Shown here piece after piece: positions 1 through 7,660 of a stretch of 13,050 nucleotides of DNA. Under the pieces are notes generated by a model, which worked only from the letters and a program-made list of their open reading frames with translations, had not been told where the DNA came from and did not search any database. A program made the position numbers and the translations under genes. The DNA comes from CAYUCJ01 sp049282265 (GTDB lineage Bacteria; Desulfobacterota; DSM-4660; Desulfatiglandales; Desulfatiglandaceae). The stretch lies in assembly GCA_049282265.1 (NCBI GenBank), contig JBAPTR010000234.1:1-13050 (forward strand). The letters run 5' to 3'. Position 1 is the stretch's first letter, and each line of letters starts with the position of its first letter.

Positions 1-171
1 AATGTATGTACTCCGGATTCCTTTGGCACTTATCTATTTTTGATTGCTGGCAGTTCCGAATTACCACCAGCCATAGCGCCAGACCTCGCTATTTGCGCCA
101 CAATCAACGATCTCCCGCAAAAACCTATCTACCTATTCTATTTCCAGATAACGAGTCGCTGGAACAATTAA
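1..171 (+). CDS. Possible C-terminal tail of an unidentified gene, cut by the window start
   Basis: The first reading frame is open from base 1 to a TAA at 169-171, giving 56 residues that end in SRWNN. It contains a hydrophobic stretch around residues 10-16 and a proline-rich middle (ELPPAIAPDL). I do not recognise the family. The stop lies only 10 bp before the left end of the insertion sequence, so the gene may end naturally here or have been cut nearby. A second frame (from base 6, running into the IS to 254) is also open and cannot be excluded, although its composition looks less protein-like. Treat as tentative. Confidence 0.28.
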   Translation, partial: NVCTPDSFGTYLFLIAGSSELPPAIAPDLAICATINDLPQKPIYLFYFQITSRWNN

Positions 172-181
172 AAATATTGTA

Positions 182-199
182 TCTAATTCTACTTTGTCA
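182..199 (+). repeat. Left terminal inverted repeat of the IS
   Basis: This 18-bp sequence is identical to the reverse complement of 1749-1766. The match stops at the next base on both sides, which sets the length exactly. Confidence 0.9.
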
Positions 200-307
200 G
201 ATTCGCGCCGCGCTGTGGCGGCGAAAAGGTGTCGTTAAGAAGTCAATTATATAGTTGATATAACATTATAAATACGCTATATTGCTGTCCATGAGACGAA
301 GAAATCA

Positions 308-1746
308 ATGGGGGGTCGGGCTAAATCACAACAGCCCGCCCGAACATCCACCGAATTGAGAAAGGATTTTACCATGACAACAGCCCCCTTCGGGGGGTAG
401 CAGATGATTTTACAAATTATTTCAATTGCTTTCGAGACCATTTTCAAACAAAAACCCGTCATTGCAGCCGGCACGGAGCCCGGTACTTCAAAGGACTGGT
501 GCAGGCCGAGAAGAAGAACATGGAGCGGATGGCCGAGGCAGTGCCTGAAACCGATGCGCAGGCATTGCAAAATTTTTTGTCCAACTCCCCTTGGGATCCC
601 GATGCCGTCATTGGCCATGTGGCTGAGCGCGCCAACGATGCGCTGGGCAAAGATAAGTGCTTGTTGATCGATGAAACCGGTATTCCGAAGAAAGGGGAAA
701 AATCGGTCGGTGTCGGCAGGCAATGGTGCGGCGCCCTCGGTAAAGTGGACAATTGCCAGGTGGCCGTATTTGCTGTTCTGGGCCATAGCAGGCATGCAGC
801 GCCCATCGATTGCCGATTGTTTCTTCCCAAATCTTGGGTCAAAGATCGGGAAAGGTGTAAGCAGGCGGGGGTTCCTTCCCACCGTCTCAAATATCTTCGC
901 AAACATGATCTGGCCCTTGAGATGGTGCGTACGGCCAGAGATCGAGGGATTGATTTTACCTGGGTGGGTTGTGATGGTTTCTACGGTGAAGATCCCGACT
1001 TTCTGCGGGAATTGGATCAGATGGATGAAATCTTCATGGCTGATGTGCATTGCGACCAAATGATCCGGCTTGAAGACCCTCAGCCTCATGTGCCCCCGCG
1101 TAGGTCCCAACGAGGTCGGAAGCCGAAAAAACTCAAGGCACAGAGTGCGTCGATTCGGGTGGATACATGGGTTCACCAACAACCCTCCTCAGCATGGCAG
1201 CGTACCCGAGTGCGGGATACCACCAAGGGTAACCTCGTGGTAGATATGCTCCATCAACGCGTGTGGCTGTGGGATGGAAAAGAAGCCAATGCCCATCAAT
1301 GGCACCTGGTCGTTCGCCGCGAGGTAGACGGAAATAAGATCAAATACAGTCTTAGCAACGCCCCTTCAGACACCCCTTTGGTCCGCCTGGCGTTTCAGCA
1401 GGCCCAACGTTACTGGGTTGAAAGGGCGTTTCAAGATGCCAAGCAGCAATGTGGACTCGATGAATATCAGTTCCGCGGATGGCGTGGATGGCATCATCAT
1501 ATGGCCCTCGTGTTAATGGCAATGCAATTCATGCTCGAACAGCGCTTGCAGAATCAAGAGCTCTATCCGCTTCTGAGTTCTGCTGATATTGTTTCATTGC
1601 TCAAATACTTCCTTCCAAAGCGAGTGGCAGATCAGGAAGAGGTCTTCCGCCAGATGGCGATTCGGCATAAGAAACGGCAAGCGGCAATCGATTCAGCTTG
1701 GAAAATTCAGAGTAGGCGCCTCGCCCGTGCCTACCCTAACAGCTAA
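308..1746 (+). CDS. IS701-family DDE transposase, frameshifted near the N-terminus
   Basis: The main frame (open from 325, first canonical start GTG at 499) encodes a DDE transposase that would act on the IS ends. Counted from the GTG, the likely catalytic acidic residues are D58 (LIDETGIPKKG), D159 (VGCDGFYG) and E308 (YWVERAFQDAKQ), the usual order for IS701-like enzymes. Sequence upstream of the GTG in the same frame still looks like transposase (DHFQTKTR, then RYFKGLVQAEKKNMERM), but it has no ATG, GTG or TTG before the stop at 322. The likely native start is ATG 308 (MGGRAKSQQPARTS) in the next frame, which would end at 398-400. The two frames join cleanly if the ribosome slips back one base at the T run 367-370, giving RKDF then YHDN. 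This is either a one-T deletion that kills the gene or a slippage site. Confidence 0.85.
367..370 (+). other. Frameshift point in the transposase (run of four T)
   Basis: Reading from ATG 308 gives GAT TTT, then ACC and a stop at 398. Stepping back one base at the T run gives TTT TAC CAT and enters the long transposase frame. A fifth T would restore one continuous gene. The bases do not form a classical X XXY YYZ slippery heptamer, so a simple deletion or a sequencing error is at least as likely as programmed frameshifting. Confidence 0.6.
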
Positions 1747-1748
1747 TG

Positions 1749-1766
1749 TGACAAAGTAGAATTAGA
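1749..1766 (-). repeat. Right terminal inverted repeat of the IS
   Basis: Exact reverse complement of 182-199. It begins two bases after the transposase stop codon. Confidence 0.9.
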
Positions 1767-1805
1767 AAGGGTCTGAAAAAGAGTGTCAGGTTCGGCTCCA
1801 CTTCG

Positions 1806-1835
1806 TTGCTCATAGGCTGCCGTTTGCGGTATAAA
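1806..1835 (+). promoter_or_regulatory. Candidate sigma70 promoter for the five-gene operon
   Basis: TTGCTC at 1806-1811 and TATAAA at 1830-1835 are separated by 18 bp and lie about 60 bp before the first start codon. The -35 match is 4 of 6 and the -10 match 5 of 6. It is the best-looking pair I saw in the short gap between the IS and the operon, but such matches also arise by chance. Read-through from the IS is an alternative source of transcription. Confidence 0.3.
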
Positions 1836-1893
1836 CCAGCTTTTTACAAAGTCATCATGGTTTGAATACAAAAAAACAGGTGGTACGGCTAAA

Positions 1894-2961
1894 ATGGTCT
1901 TGAATCTGCTTGACGGTGTGAAATCCGCAGAAATAAAAATTTCAAAAGAAACTAAAAATCTTAGCAATTTTGTCAAAGACAAGGGCCTGTCCATGGTGGA
2001 CAGGATTGAATGCTTTGAGGATATCATCAGTATGGAAATCGGCGATACCTCTTTGAATCGGGCGCGAAATCTTGAAAGGGAACTGGATATCCGTCAGCTG
2101 TATATCAAATACGAGGGGGAAAACCCTTCAGGGACACAGAAGGACAGGATCGCTTTTGCACAGGTTCATGATGCCTTTAGGCGCGGTTTCGATGTCATCT
2201 CGCTTGCAACCTGTGGAAACTACGGTGTCGCCGTTGCCTTTGCTGCATTCCTGGCAGGATTGGAATGTAAAATCTTTATCCCGGAACGCTACCACACAGA
2301 GCGGATTAAGGAGATGGAAGCCTTTCATTCCCAAATCATCCGTTTGCCTGGATCATACGAGGATACGGTAACAGAATCCAGCAGGCGTGCCGTTGAAAAT
2401 GAATGGTATGATGCAAACCCGGGTAGCGCCAATACCCCGCTGCAAATTTCAGCCTATGCAGGCATTGCCGATGAGATTTATGATCAACTGCATGATGCGC
2501 CCAAATGCATTGCCTCTCCGGTATCAAACGGTACGCTTCTGGCCGGAATCTACAGAGGGTTTGTCAGCCTTTACAAACGGGGAAAAACTTCCCGGATCCC
2601 GATGTTCATTGCCGGATCGGCCGCCAATAAAAACCCGATCATTACCTCATTTAAAGCCGGACTGGAAGAGTGCAGGGATATAGACCCAAAACAGGTAAAG
2701 GAAACCGCTATCAATGAACCGCTGATCAACTGGCATAGTTTTGACGGTAATGAAGCCTTATATGCCTTGCGACAAACTAACGGGGATGCAAGGCATATCA
2801 GTGATAAAAAGATGCGGGAGATGAGTACATTCCTTCACAAAAAGGAAGGATACAGGATTCTTCCTGCTTCTACGGCCGGCCTGATTGCCATGTTGGAAAA
2901 GCATGAAAAAGACGAATTTGTCAACGATCGATATGTTGCTATATTAACAGGGAGATACTAG
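1894..2961 (+). CDS. Fold-type II PLP-dependent enzyme, threonine synthase/cysteine synthase-like
   Basis: This 355-residue cytoplasmic enzyme belongs to the tryptophan-synthase-beta fold group, which catalyses eliminations, replacements or racemisation on amino acids through PLP. The Schiff-base lysine is K83 in NPSGTQKDR. TCGNYGVAVA (106-115) matches the asparagine loop that contacts the PLP oxygen. SPVSNGTLLAG (208-218) fits the phosphate-binding loop, and PASTAG (324-329) carries the residue that usually meets the pyridine nitrogen. About 48 residues precede the first conserved segment (MEIGDTSL), a modest N-terminal extension. The ATG at 1894 is supported by AGGTGG ten bases upstream; an in-frame ATG at 1993 is possible but lacks this. 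It is the first gene of the operon and ends 3 nt before the next. The exact reaction cannot be told: threonine synthase, diaminopropionate-type or serine-type lyases all share these motifs. Confidence 0.85.
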   Translation: MVLNLLDGVKSAEIKISKETKNLSNFVKDKGLSMVDRIECFEDIISMEIGDTSLNRARNLERELDIRQLYIKYEGENPSGTQKDRIAFAQVHDAFRRGFDVISLATCGNYGVAVAFAAFLAGLECKIFIPERYHTERIKEMEAFHSQIIRLPGSYEDTVTESSRRAVENEWYDANPGSANTPLQISAYAGIADEIYDQLHDAPKCIASPVSNGTLLAGIYRGFVSLYKRGKTSRIPMFIAGSAANKNPIITSFKAGLEECRDIDPKQVKETAINEPLINWHSFDGNEALYALRQTNGDARHISDKKMREMSTFLHKKEGYRILPASTAGLIAMLEKHEKDEFVNDRYVAILTGRY

Positions 2962-2964
2962 TCC

Positions 2965-4038
2965 ATGGCACAGACAATTGATGGGAAAGCGCTGGTATAT
3001 GCAGATGGGGCATTTAATACCCCGGAAGGTAAAACCGCACATGGTCTGGTCAGGTTTACACAAAGATATGAAGTGGTGGGTGTGATTGATCATGTCTATG
3101 CGGGAAAGGACTCGGGAATGGTTCTGGATGGCAGATCAAACGGCATCCCCATTTTTGAAACACTCAATGAAGCCATGAATACACTTACCCCTGAAAATCA
3201 GCCTCAAACCCTTGTCGTGGGGCTTGCTCCGGATGGCGGACGGTTGCCGCCTGAGGCCAAAGAGACATTGAAAGCCTCCCTGGAAAGAGGTTTGAACATC
3301 GATAGCGGGCTGCATGATTTTTTATATAAAGATAAAACACTGATGGCGATTGCAGAAAAAAATGGTTGCCGTGTACGGGATATCAGAAGGACACCTGACC
3401 GGGATGAACTGCATTTTTTTACTGGAAAAATTGAAAAGGTTGATTGCCTGAAAATTGCCGTTCTTGGTACGGATTCCGCCATCGGCAAACGGACCACGGC
3501 ATGGATCATCGTCCATGCGGCAAGGAAGGCTGGCCTCAAGGCTGAAATGGTGGGCACGGGACAGACCGCCTGGATGCAGGGCGCAAAATATTCCATGATC
3601 ATGGACAGCTGTATCAACGATTTTGTATCCGGCGAGATTGAGCATGCGGTTTATGAAGCATGGAAAAACGAGTCCCCGGATATTCTTCTCATCGAAGGGC
3701 AGGGAAGTCTCATGAATCCGGCCTATCCTGGAGGTTTTGAGATTCTCGCCGCTGGGCGCCCCGATCATGTTATCCTTCAGCATGCCCCAAAGCGGGAGGA
3801 ATATGATGGATTCCCCGGGTACAGATTGCATTCGTTGCCGGAACAGATCAATGCCATTGAAACACTTTCCGATAAAAACAAGGTGATTGCCGTGACGGTT
3901 AACCATGAACTTATGGAAAGAGACGAGATATTGCAAGCCTGCGAAATGATAACCAAAGAAACCGGACTACCCGCCTTTGATGTGCTTGAATTCGGTGCAG
4001 ACAAGTTAATTAATCTGTTAAGGTCGCATCTAAAATGA
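2965..4038 (+). CDS. DUF1611 P-loop protein, DgcN-like (candidate D-amino-acid N-acyltransferase)
   Basis: This 357-residue protein has an N-terminal Rossmann-like half (about 1-150) and a C-terminal BioD-like P-loop half. The phosphate loop is GTDSAIGKRTT (168-178), and a second conserved stretch IEGQGSL (243-249) resembles the VEGAGG element of dethiobiotin synthetase. GTGQTAWMQG (197-206) is also typical of DUF1611. Known family: the DUF1611 member DgcN is reported as a D-glutamate N-acetyltransferase that works with the racemase DgcA. A DgcA-like enolase-superfamily gene lies three genes downstream, which supports a related role. The P-loop means ATP-dependent activation of a substrate is also possible. 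GGGAG ten bases before ATG 2965 serves as ribosome binding site, and the stop overlaps the next start (ATGA). Family assignment is firm; the substrate is inferred. Confidence 0.85.
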   Translation: MAQTIDGKALVYADGAFNTPEGKTAHGLVRFTQRYEVVGVIDHVYAGKDSGMVLDGRSNGIPIFETLNEAMNTLTPENQPQTLVVGLAPDGGRLPPEAKETLKASLERGLNIDSGLHDFLYKDKTLMAIAEKNGCRVRDIRRTPDRDELHFFTGKIEKVDCLKIAVLGTDSAIGKRTTAWIIVHAARKAGLKAEMVGTGQTAWMQGAKYSMIMDSCINDFVSGEIEHAVYEAWKNESPDILLIEGQGSLMNPAYPGGFEILAAGRPDHVILQHAPKREEYDGFPGYRLHSLPEQINAIETLSDKNKVIAVTVNHELMERDEILQACEMITKETGLPAFDVLEFGADKLINLLRSHLK

Positions 4039-5540
4039 TAAATCTGGATTCATTTATTGTTTTAAAAAGACTCAGTGTCAAAAATATTCATATTGAACCT
4101 AAACGGGTAAAAGCTGAATATTGCGTCGAACACTTTTCAGGTCAAACAGCATCCTACGAATTGGTCTATTCCTATGACACGGCTTACTTCAACAGAAAAA
4201 ATGCTGAAGACCTCAATCTGGCCTCCATGATGCTGGCCCAAGTGGCATTAAATTACGGCCTGTTTTTTGAAACCATTGAGTTTGACGGTCTGTTTGACAA
4301 AGCTGACCGCATCTTTCTTGCCAGCATGATGGAAAATACTTCCCGGGAAATCGTTACCAATAAGCTGTTGATCAAAAATGAATTTATCAAGCCGCCGTAC
4401 AATGCTTTGACACCGGAGAAAAAAGCCAACTATACGAATGCAACGCTGATTTTTTCAAACACAAAGTTTGCGGGGCTGACATCCGACAGGGCACAAGAAA
4501 AAACCGACTCTGGAAAGTATGCCATCTTGAGCAGTGGGGGCAAAGACAGTCTTTTAACATACGGCATTGTCAATGAGATCGGTGAAACCTATCCGGTTTT
4601 CATAAACGAAGCCGGCCGTCACTGGTTTACCGCCGTCAATGCCTACCAGCATTTCAAGGAAATTGAACCCAATACGGAAAAGCCCTGGTGCAACAGTGAC
4701 CGGGTATTTAACTGGATGCTGAAGCAATTGCCTTTTGTCAGGGAAGACTATGCCGGTATCCGGGCAGACATTTATCCTGTCCGCCTCTGGACGCTTGCCG
4801 TGTTCCTGTTCGGTGTGCTCCCGGTTGTCCGGAAAAAGGGAATCGGCAATGTTCTGGTCGGAAATGAATACGATACCACCGTTAAAGGGGAAACTGCGGG
4901 TATACCGCATTACAATGGCCTTTACGATCAGAGCAAGTACTTTGATAATGCTTTGACACGATATTACAGAAGCAAAGGTTGGCAGATCAATCAGTTTTCA
5001 ATTCTGAGGAGCCTGTCCGAGCTGCTCATCATGAAAATATTGACGAAAAGGTATCCGGACCTTCAGCATCACCAGGTGTCCTGCCATGCGGCCCATAAAG
5101 ACGGTGAAAGGATGTTCCCTTGCGGCAAATGCGAAAAATGCCGGAGAATTATCGGAATGCTGCGGGCCTTGGATGAAGACCCTTGTCGCTGCGGGTATAC
5201 CAGAGAGCAGGTAGCCGGCGGCCTGACAGCATTGGGGCGTCAGTCTGTTAAACAAATCGGGAGCGACGCTTCCCATCTCTACCATCTTTTGCTCTCAAAA
5301 AACCTGATCGAAAAAAACGATCACACAAAACGGCTGGCAAAACAACATGATGAAATAACCAAACTCAGATTTGATACAGAACGAAGCACGCTTTCCGATT
5401 TGCCGGTCGATATCCGCAAACCCTTGTTTGATCTATTTTGCCAATACGCTGATGGCGCCGTTCAAAGGAAGGGGCATCACTGGATAGATGTTGAGTTGGA
5501 CGACACCTTTTTAACCACGACACCTTATAAGAATGGATGA
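4035..5540 (+). CDS. QueC-like zinc-binding PP-loop ATPase (ATP pyrophosphatase)
   Basis: The 501-residue protein has an uncharacterised N-terminal domain (about 1-155), then a PP-loop ATPase core and a zinc site. SSGGKDS (166-172) is the PPi-binding loop of enzymes that adenylate a substrate and release pyrophosphate. C350, C363, C366 and C369 (CGKCEKC) match the four-cysteine zinc site of 7-cyano-7-deazaguanine synthase (QueC), and C384 and C386 add an extra pair. QueC itself is about 220-230 residues, so this protein is roughly double length; the extra N-terminal domain and about 115 C-terminal residues have no counterpart I recognise. QueC converts a carboxylate to an amide and a nitrile. 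No other queuosine gene is present, so a different carboxylate substrate is likely. Translation is coupled to the gene before (ATGA overlap). This is the least predictable and most interesting member of the operon. Confidence 0.8.
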   Translation: MINLDSFIVLKRLSVKNIHIEPKRVKAEYCVEHFSGQTASYELVYSYDTAYFNRKNAEDLNLASMMLAQVALNYGLFFETIEFDGLFDKADRIFLASMMENTSREIVTNKLLIKNEFIKPPYNALTPEKKANYTNATLIFSNTKFAGLTSDRAQEKTDSGKYAILSSGGKDSLLTYGIVNEIGETYPVFINEAGRHWFTAVNAYQHFKEIEPNTEKPWCNSDRVFNWMLKQLPFVREDYAGIRADIYPVRLWTLAVFLFGVLPVVRKKGIGNVLVGNEYDTTVKGETAGIPHYNGLYDQSKYFDNALTRYYRSKGWQINQFSILRSLSELLIMKILTKRYPDLQHHQVSCHAAHKDGERMFPCGKCEKCRRIIGMLRALDEDPCRCGYTREQVAGGLTALGRQSVKQIGSDASHLYHLLLSKNLIEKNDHTKRLAKQHDEITKLRFDTERSTLSDLPVDIRKPLFDLFCQYADGAVQRKGHHWIDVELDDTFLTTTPYKNG

Positions 5541-5543
5541 TAA

Positions 5544-6344
5544 ATGAAACATAAAATGACTGCCCCGGATTATATGTGGGAAACCCTGAAATGGCCCGAA
5601 ATCGCTGAACGATTGAAAGTTGTCGATACGGCCATTCTGCCTTGCGGTGCCATAGAACAGCATGGTCCCCACTTGCCCCTTGATCTTGATTATTTTGATG
5701 CGGTGTATATGGCAAAAGAAGTGGCTAAAGCCTGCAGTGATCCCAAACCCTTTGTACTTCCGCCGATACCCTACGGGGTATCCTACCATCACAGTGATTT
5801 CAAGGGGACCATCTGCGTAACGAATGATTCCCTTTCCGCCATTGTCTACGATATCGGCATGAGCCTGGCTCACAACGGCATTAGAAAGATTGTCATTCTC
5901 AACGGCCATGGCGACAATGCACCCACGCTCAATTATGCCGCCCAGATGATCAACCGGGATGCAAAGATATTTGTCTGCGTGGAAACCGGTGAAACCAGTG
6001 ATGTGGATATCTATAAGCTGACCGCCACGCAGAATGACATCCATGCAGGTGAAATTGAAACCAGCACAGCGCTGGCCGTCCGTCCCGAGCTTGTGGATAT
6101 GGAAAAAGCAGAGGATCATACCCTGGATCTGGATAACGAGTACCTGGATTTTACGTCGGACCGGGGCGTAAGTTGGTATGTGCATACCAAACGCCTTTCA
6201 AAATCCGGCGTCATGGGAAATCCCACCCTTGGAACCGCTGAAAAAGGTCAAATATATTGGGAAATCATGATCCGCAAAATGACCGAGTTTGTCGAGACCA
6301 TCAAGAACACACCTTCTGAAAAATTGTACCAGAACAGATATTGA
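5544..6344 (+). CDS. Creatininase-family metal-dependent amidohydrolase
   Basis: The 266-residue length and motifs fit the creatininase family, which uses two metal ions to hydrolyse amides, often small cyclic or formyl amides, and includes MftE of mycofactocin maturation. Visible metal ligands are E38 and H40 (AIEQHGPHLP), D49 eleven residues after E38 as in creatininase, H122 in NGHGDN, and H167/E170 in HAGEIETS. No signal peptide is seen, so it acts in the cytoplasm. It starts 3 nt after the PP-loop gene, where GGATGA overlaps that gene's end, and stops 1 nt before the next start. Beside a DgcN/DgcA-like pair, a natural guess is removal of the acyl group after racemisation, or opening of a cyclic amide; this is inference. 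Confidence 0.88.
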   Translation: MKHKMTAPDYMWETLKWPEIAERLKVVDTAILPCGAIEQHGPHLPLDLDYFDAVYMAKEVAKACSDPKPFVLPPIPYGVSYHHSDFKGTICVTNDSLSAIVYDIGMSLAHNGIRKIVILNGHGDNAPTLNYAAQMINRDAKIFVCVETGETSDVDIYKLTATQNDIHAGEIETSTALAVRPELVDMEKAEDHTLDLDNEYLDFTSDRGVSWYVHTKRLSKSGVMGNPTLGTAEKGQIYWEIMIRKMTEFVETIKNTPSEKLYQNRY

Positions 6345-6345
6345 G

Positions 6346-7410
6346 ATGAAGATTAAAGAAATAGACTATTTCAGGTTGGATATGCCCCTATCGGTTCCCT
6401 ATACCATTGCCTATGAGTCGGTGAGCCATGCTTCCAACATTATTTTGAAACTCATTACAGATACGGATATCATAGGTTGGGGATGCGCCGCACCGGATAT
6501 TACGGTTACCGGTGAAACTCCGGAAGATGTGATCCGATCCATTGATACCGTGATCAAGGATCTGCTCAGGGGGCGCAATCCATTTCGAATCGCCCGGATA
6601 ACCCATGATCTAAAAAAACGCATTCCCAAGGCATCCTCTGCAATTGCCATGGTGGATATGGCCTTATACGATCTAATGGCCAGAAAAGCGGGACTTCCCT
6701 TGTACCAAGTATTGGGCGGTTTCAGGAATAAAATCCACACCAGCATCACCATTGGAATCCTTCCTTTAGACGAAACCCTTGAACAGGCAAAAAAGCATCT
6801 AAAAAAAGGGTTTGCCATCCTCAAGCTTAAAGGTGGCCTCAATCTGGCCGAAGATATTGAGAAAGTATTGAAATTAAGGGAACAACTGGGAAGAGACTTT
6901 CTGTTGCGCTTTGATGCCAACCAGGGGTACACCCTTGAACAGTCTGTTGCATTCATTAACAGTATTGAATCCGCTAATCTTGAAATCATGGAGCAGCCCA
7001 CCAGTCAGAAAAAAGATGAACGACTGGGCCGGGTGACTCAGGCTGTATCAGTTCCGGTGATGGCTGATGAGAGCATCAAAACCCTCCAGGATGCATTCAG
7101 ATTGGCGAGAAATGAGCACATTGACATGATCAATATCAAACTCATGAAAATGGGCGGTATTTTTGAATCCCAGCACATCAATTCTGTTGCCAAAGCTGCG
7201 GGTCTGGAAGTAATGATTGGCTGTCTGGATGAATCTGCTCTCGGCATATCTGCGGGTTTGCATTTTGCACTAAGCCGCGCCAATATTGAATTTGCAGATC
7301 TTGATGGTCATCTCGACTTGTTGAATGATCCTTTTTCAGGGTTGTTTCATTTGAAAGACGGCATACTCACACCTTCAGATACACCGGGGCTGGGTCGGAT
7401 CAGGCTGTAG
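6346..7410 (+). CDS. Enolase-superfamily dipeptide epimerase / N-acyl amino acid racemase, DgcA-like
   Basis: The protein (354 residues from ATG 6346) is a member of the muconate-lactonising subgroup of the enolase superfamily, acting by 1,1-proton transfer. The acid-base lysines are K160 and K162 (LKLKGG) and K265 (NIKLMKMGG). Metal ligands are D190 (RFDANQGY), E216 (IMEQPTS) and D241 (MADES). A DxD motif, D318-L-D320, sits where L-Ala-D/L-Glu epimerases bind the substrate ammonium group, and the numbering is close to that of the Bacillus subtilis epimerase. The frame is open further upstream into the creatininase gene, but ATG 6346, one base after the previous stop, gives the normal family N-terminus MKIKEIDYFRLDMPL. 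Known relatives also include the N-acetyl-D-glutamate racemase DgcA, and the DUF1611 partner in the same operon favours an N-acyl amino acid. It is the last gene of the operon. Confidence 0.88.
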   Translation: MKIKEIDYFRLDMPLSVPYTIAYESVSHASNIILKLITDTDIIGWGCAAPDITVTGETPEDVIRSIDTVIKDLLRGRNPFRIARITHDLKKRIPKASSAIAMVDMALYDLMARKAGLPLYQVLGGFRNKIHTSITIGILPLDETLEQAKKHLKKGFAILKLKGGLNLAEDIEKVLKLREQLGRDFLLRFDANQGYTLEQSVAFINSIESANLEIMEQPTSQKKDERLGRVTQAVSVPVMADESIKTLQDAFRLARNEHIDMINIKLMKMGGIFESQHINSVAKAAGLEVMIGCLDESALGISAGLHFALSRANIEFADLDGHLDLLNDPFSGLFHLKDGILTPSDTPGLGRIRL

Positions 7411-7570
7411 CAAGGTGCCGATCCCCTGTCTTCTCCACCCCTGATAACTCAGTCATCCACCAGATCCCTGTCGCATACAGCCTTCCCCTTTCGTCTGAAG
7501 CACCGGCTCATTTGTCCAGTGTCAACGGGCTGACCCCTCCCCACTCAAACATCTTGACCTGTAGGATATA

Positions 7571-7600
7571 AACTTTTATTGTCTTCATAAAGACAAAGTT
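7571..7600. promoter_or_regulatory. Dyad symmetry upstream of the lytic transglycosylase gene (possible operator)
   Basis: TTGTCTT (7579-7585) and AAGACAA (7590-7596) form a perfect 7-bp inverted repeat around the loop CATA. AACT (7571-7574) and AGTT (7597-7600) extend it after a four-base bulge. The dyad lies just upstream of a TATAAT at 7638, which fits a binding site for a dimeric regulator. It has no T tract, so it is unlikely to be the terminator of the operon before it. The rest of the 7411-7642 gap shows nothing else clear. Confidence 0.4.
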
Positions 7601-7637
7601 AATGATGTGATATGCAAATAACAATAGCGAAAAGAAC

Positions 7638-7643
7638 TATAAT
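7638..7643 (+). promoter_or_regulatory. Candidate -10 element for the lytic transglycosylase gene
   Basis: A perfect TATAAT lies about 18 bp before ATG 7661, so a transcript from it would have a short leader. No good -35 hexamer is found 16-18 bp upstream, which would point to an activator or to chance. If used, it rules out the alternative TTG start at 7643. Confidence 0.3.
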
Positions 7644-7660
7644 TGATTAAGAATTTTTTC

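Larger units (their letters stand above)
182..1766 (+). mobile_element. IS701-like insertion sequence, 1585 bp
   Basis: The ends are a perfect 18-bp inverted repeat: TCTAATTCTACTTTGTCA at 182-199 and its reverse complement at 1749-1766. Between them lies one DDE transposase, and its stop codon is only two bases from the right repeat, as expected for a compact IS. The bases just outside the repeats (TGTA on the left, AAGG on the right) do not match, so no four-base target duplication of the kind IS701 elements usually leave is visible. Either the ends have since been rearranged or the true borders differ by a few bases. The element lies 127 bp upstream of the five-gene operon in the same orientation and may have displaced its original upstream region. 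Confidence 0.85.

Noticed and set aside
277..1182. Long open frame on the minus strand opposite the transposase
   Set aside because: It is a shadow of the transposase gene: composition is atypical (many Pro, His and Arg clusters) and the plus-strand frame carries the catalytic motifs.
6289..6345. N-terminal extension of the epimerase-like gene inside the creatininase gene
   Set aside because: The 19 added residues overlap the previous gene in another frame and do not match the family; ATG 6346 gives the normal N-terminus.
7643..7660. TTG start six codons upstream for the lytic transglycosylase
   Set aside because: It adds an uninformative stretch before the signal peptide and overlaps the candidate -10 box; ATG 7661 is a more natural start.
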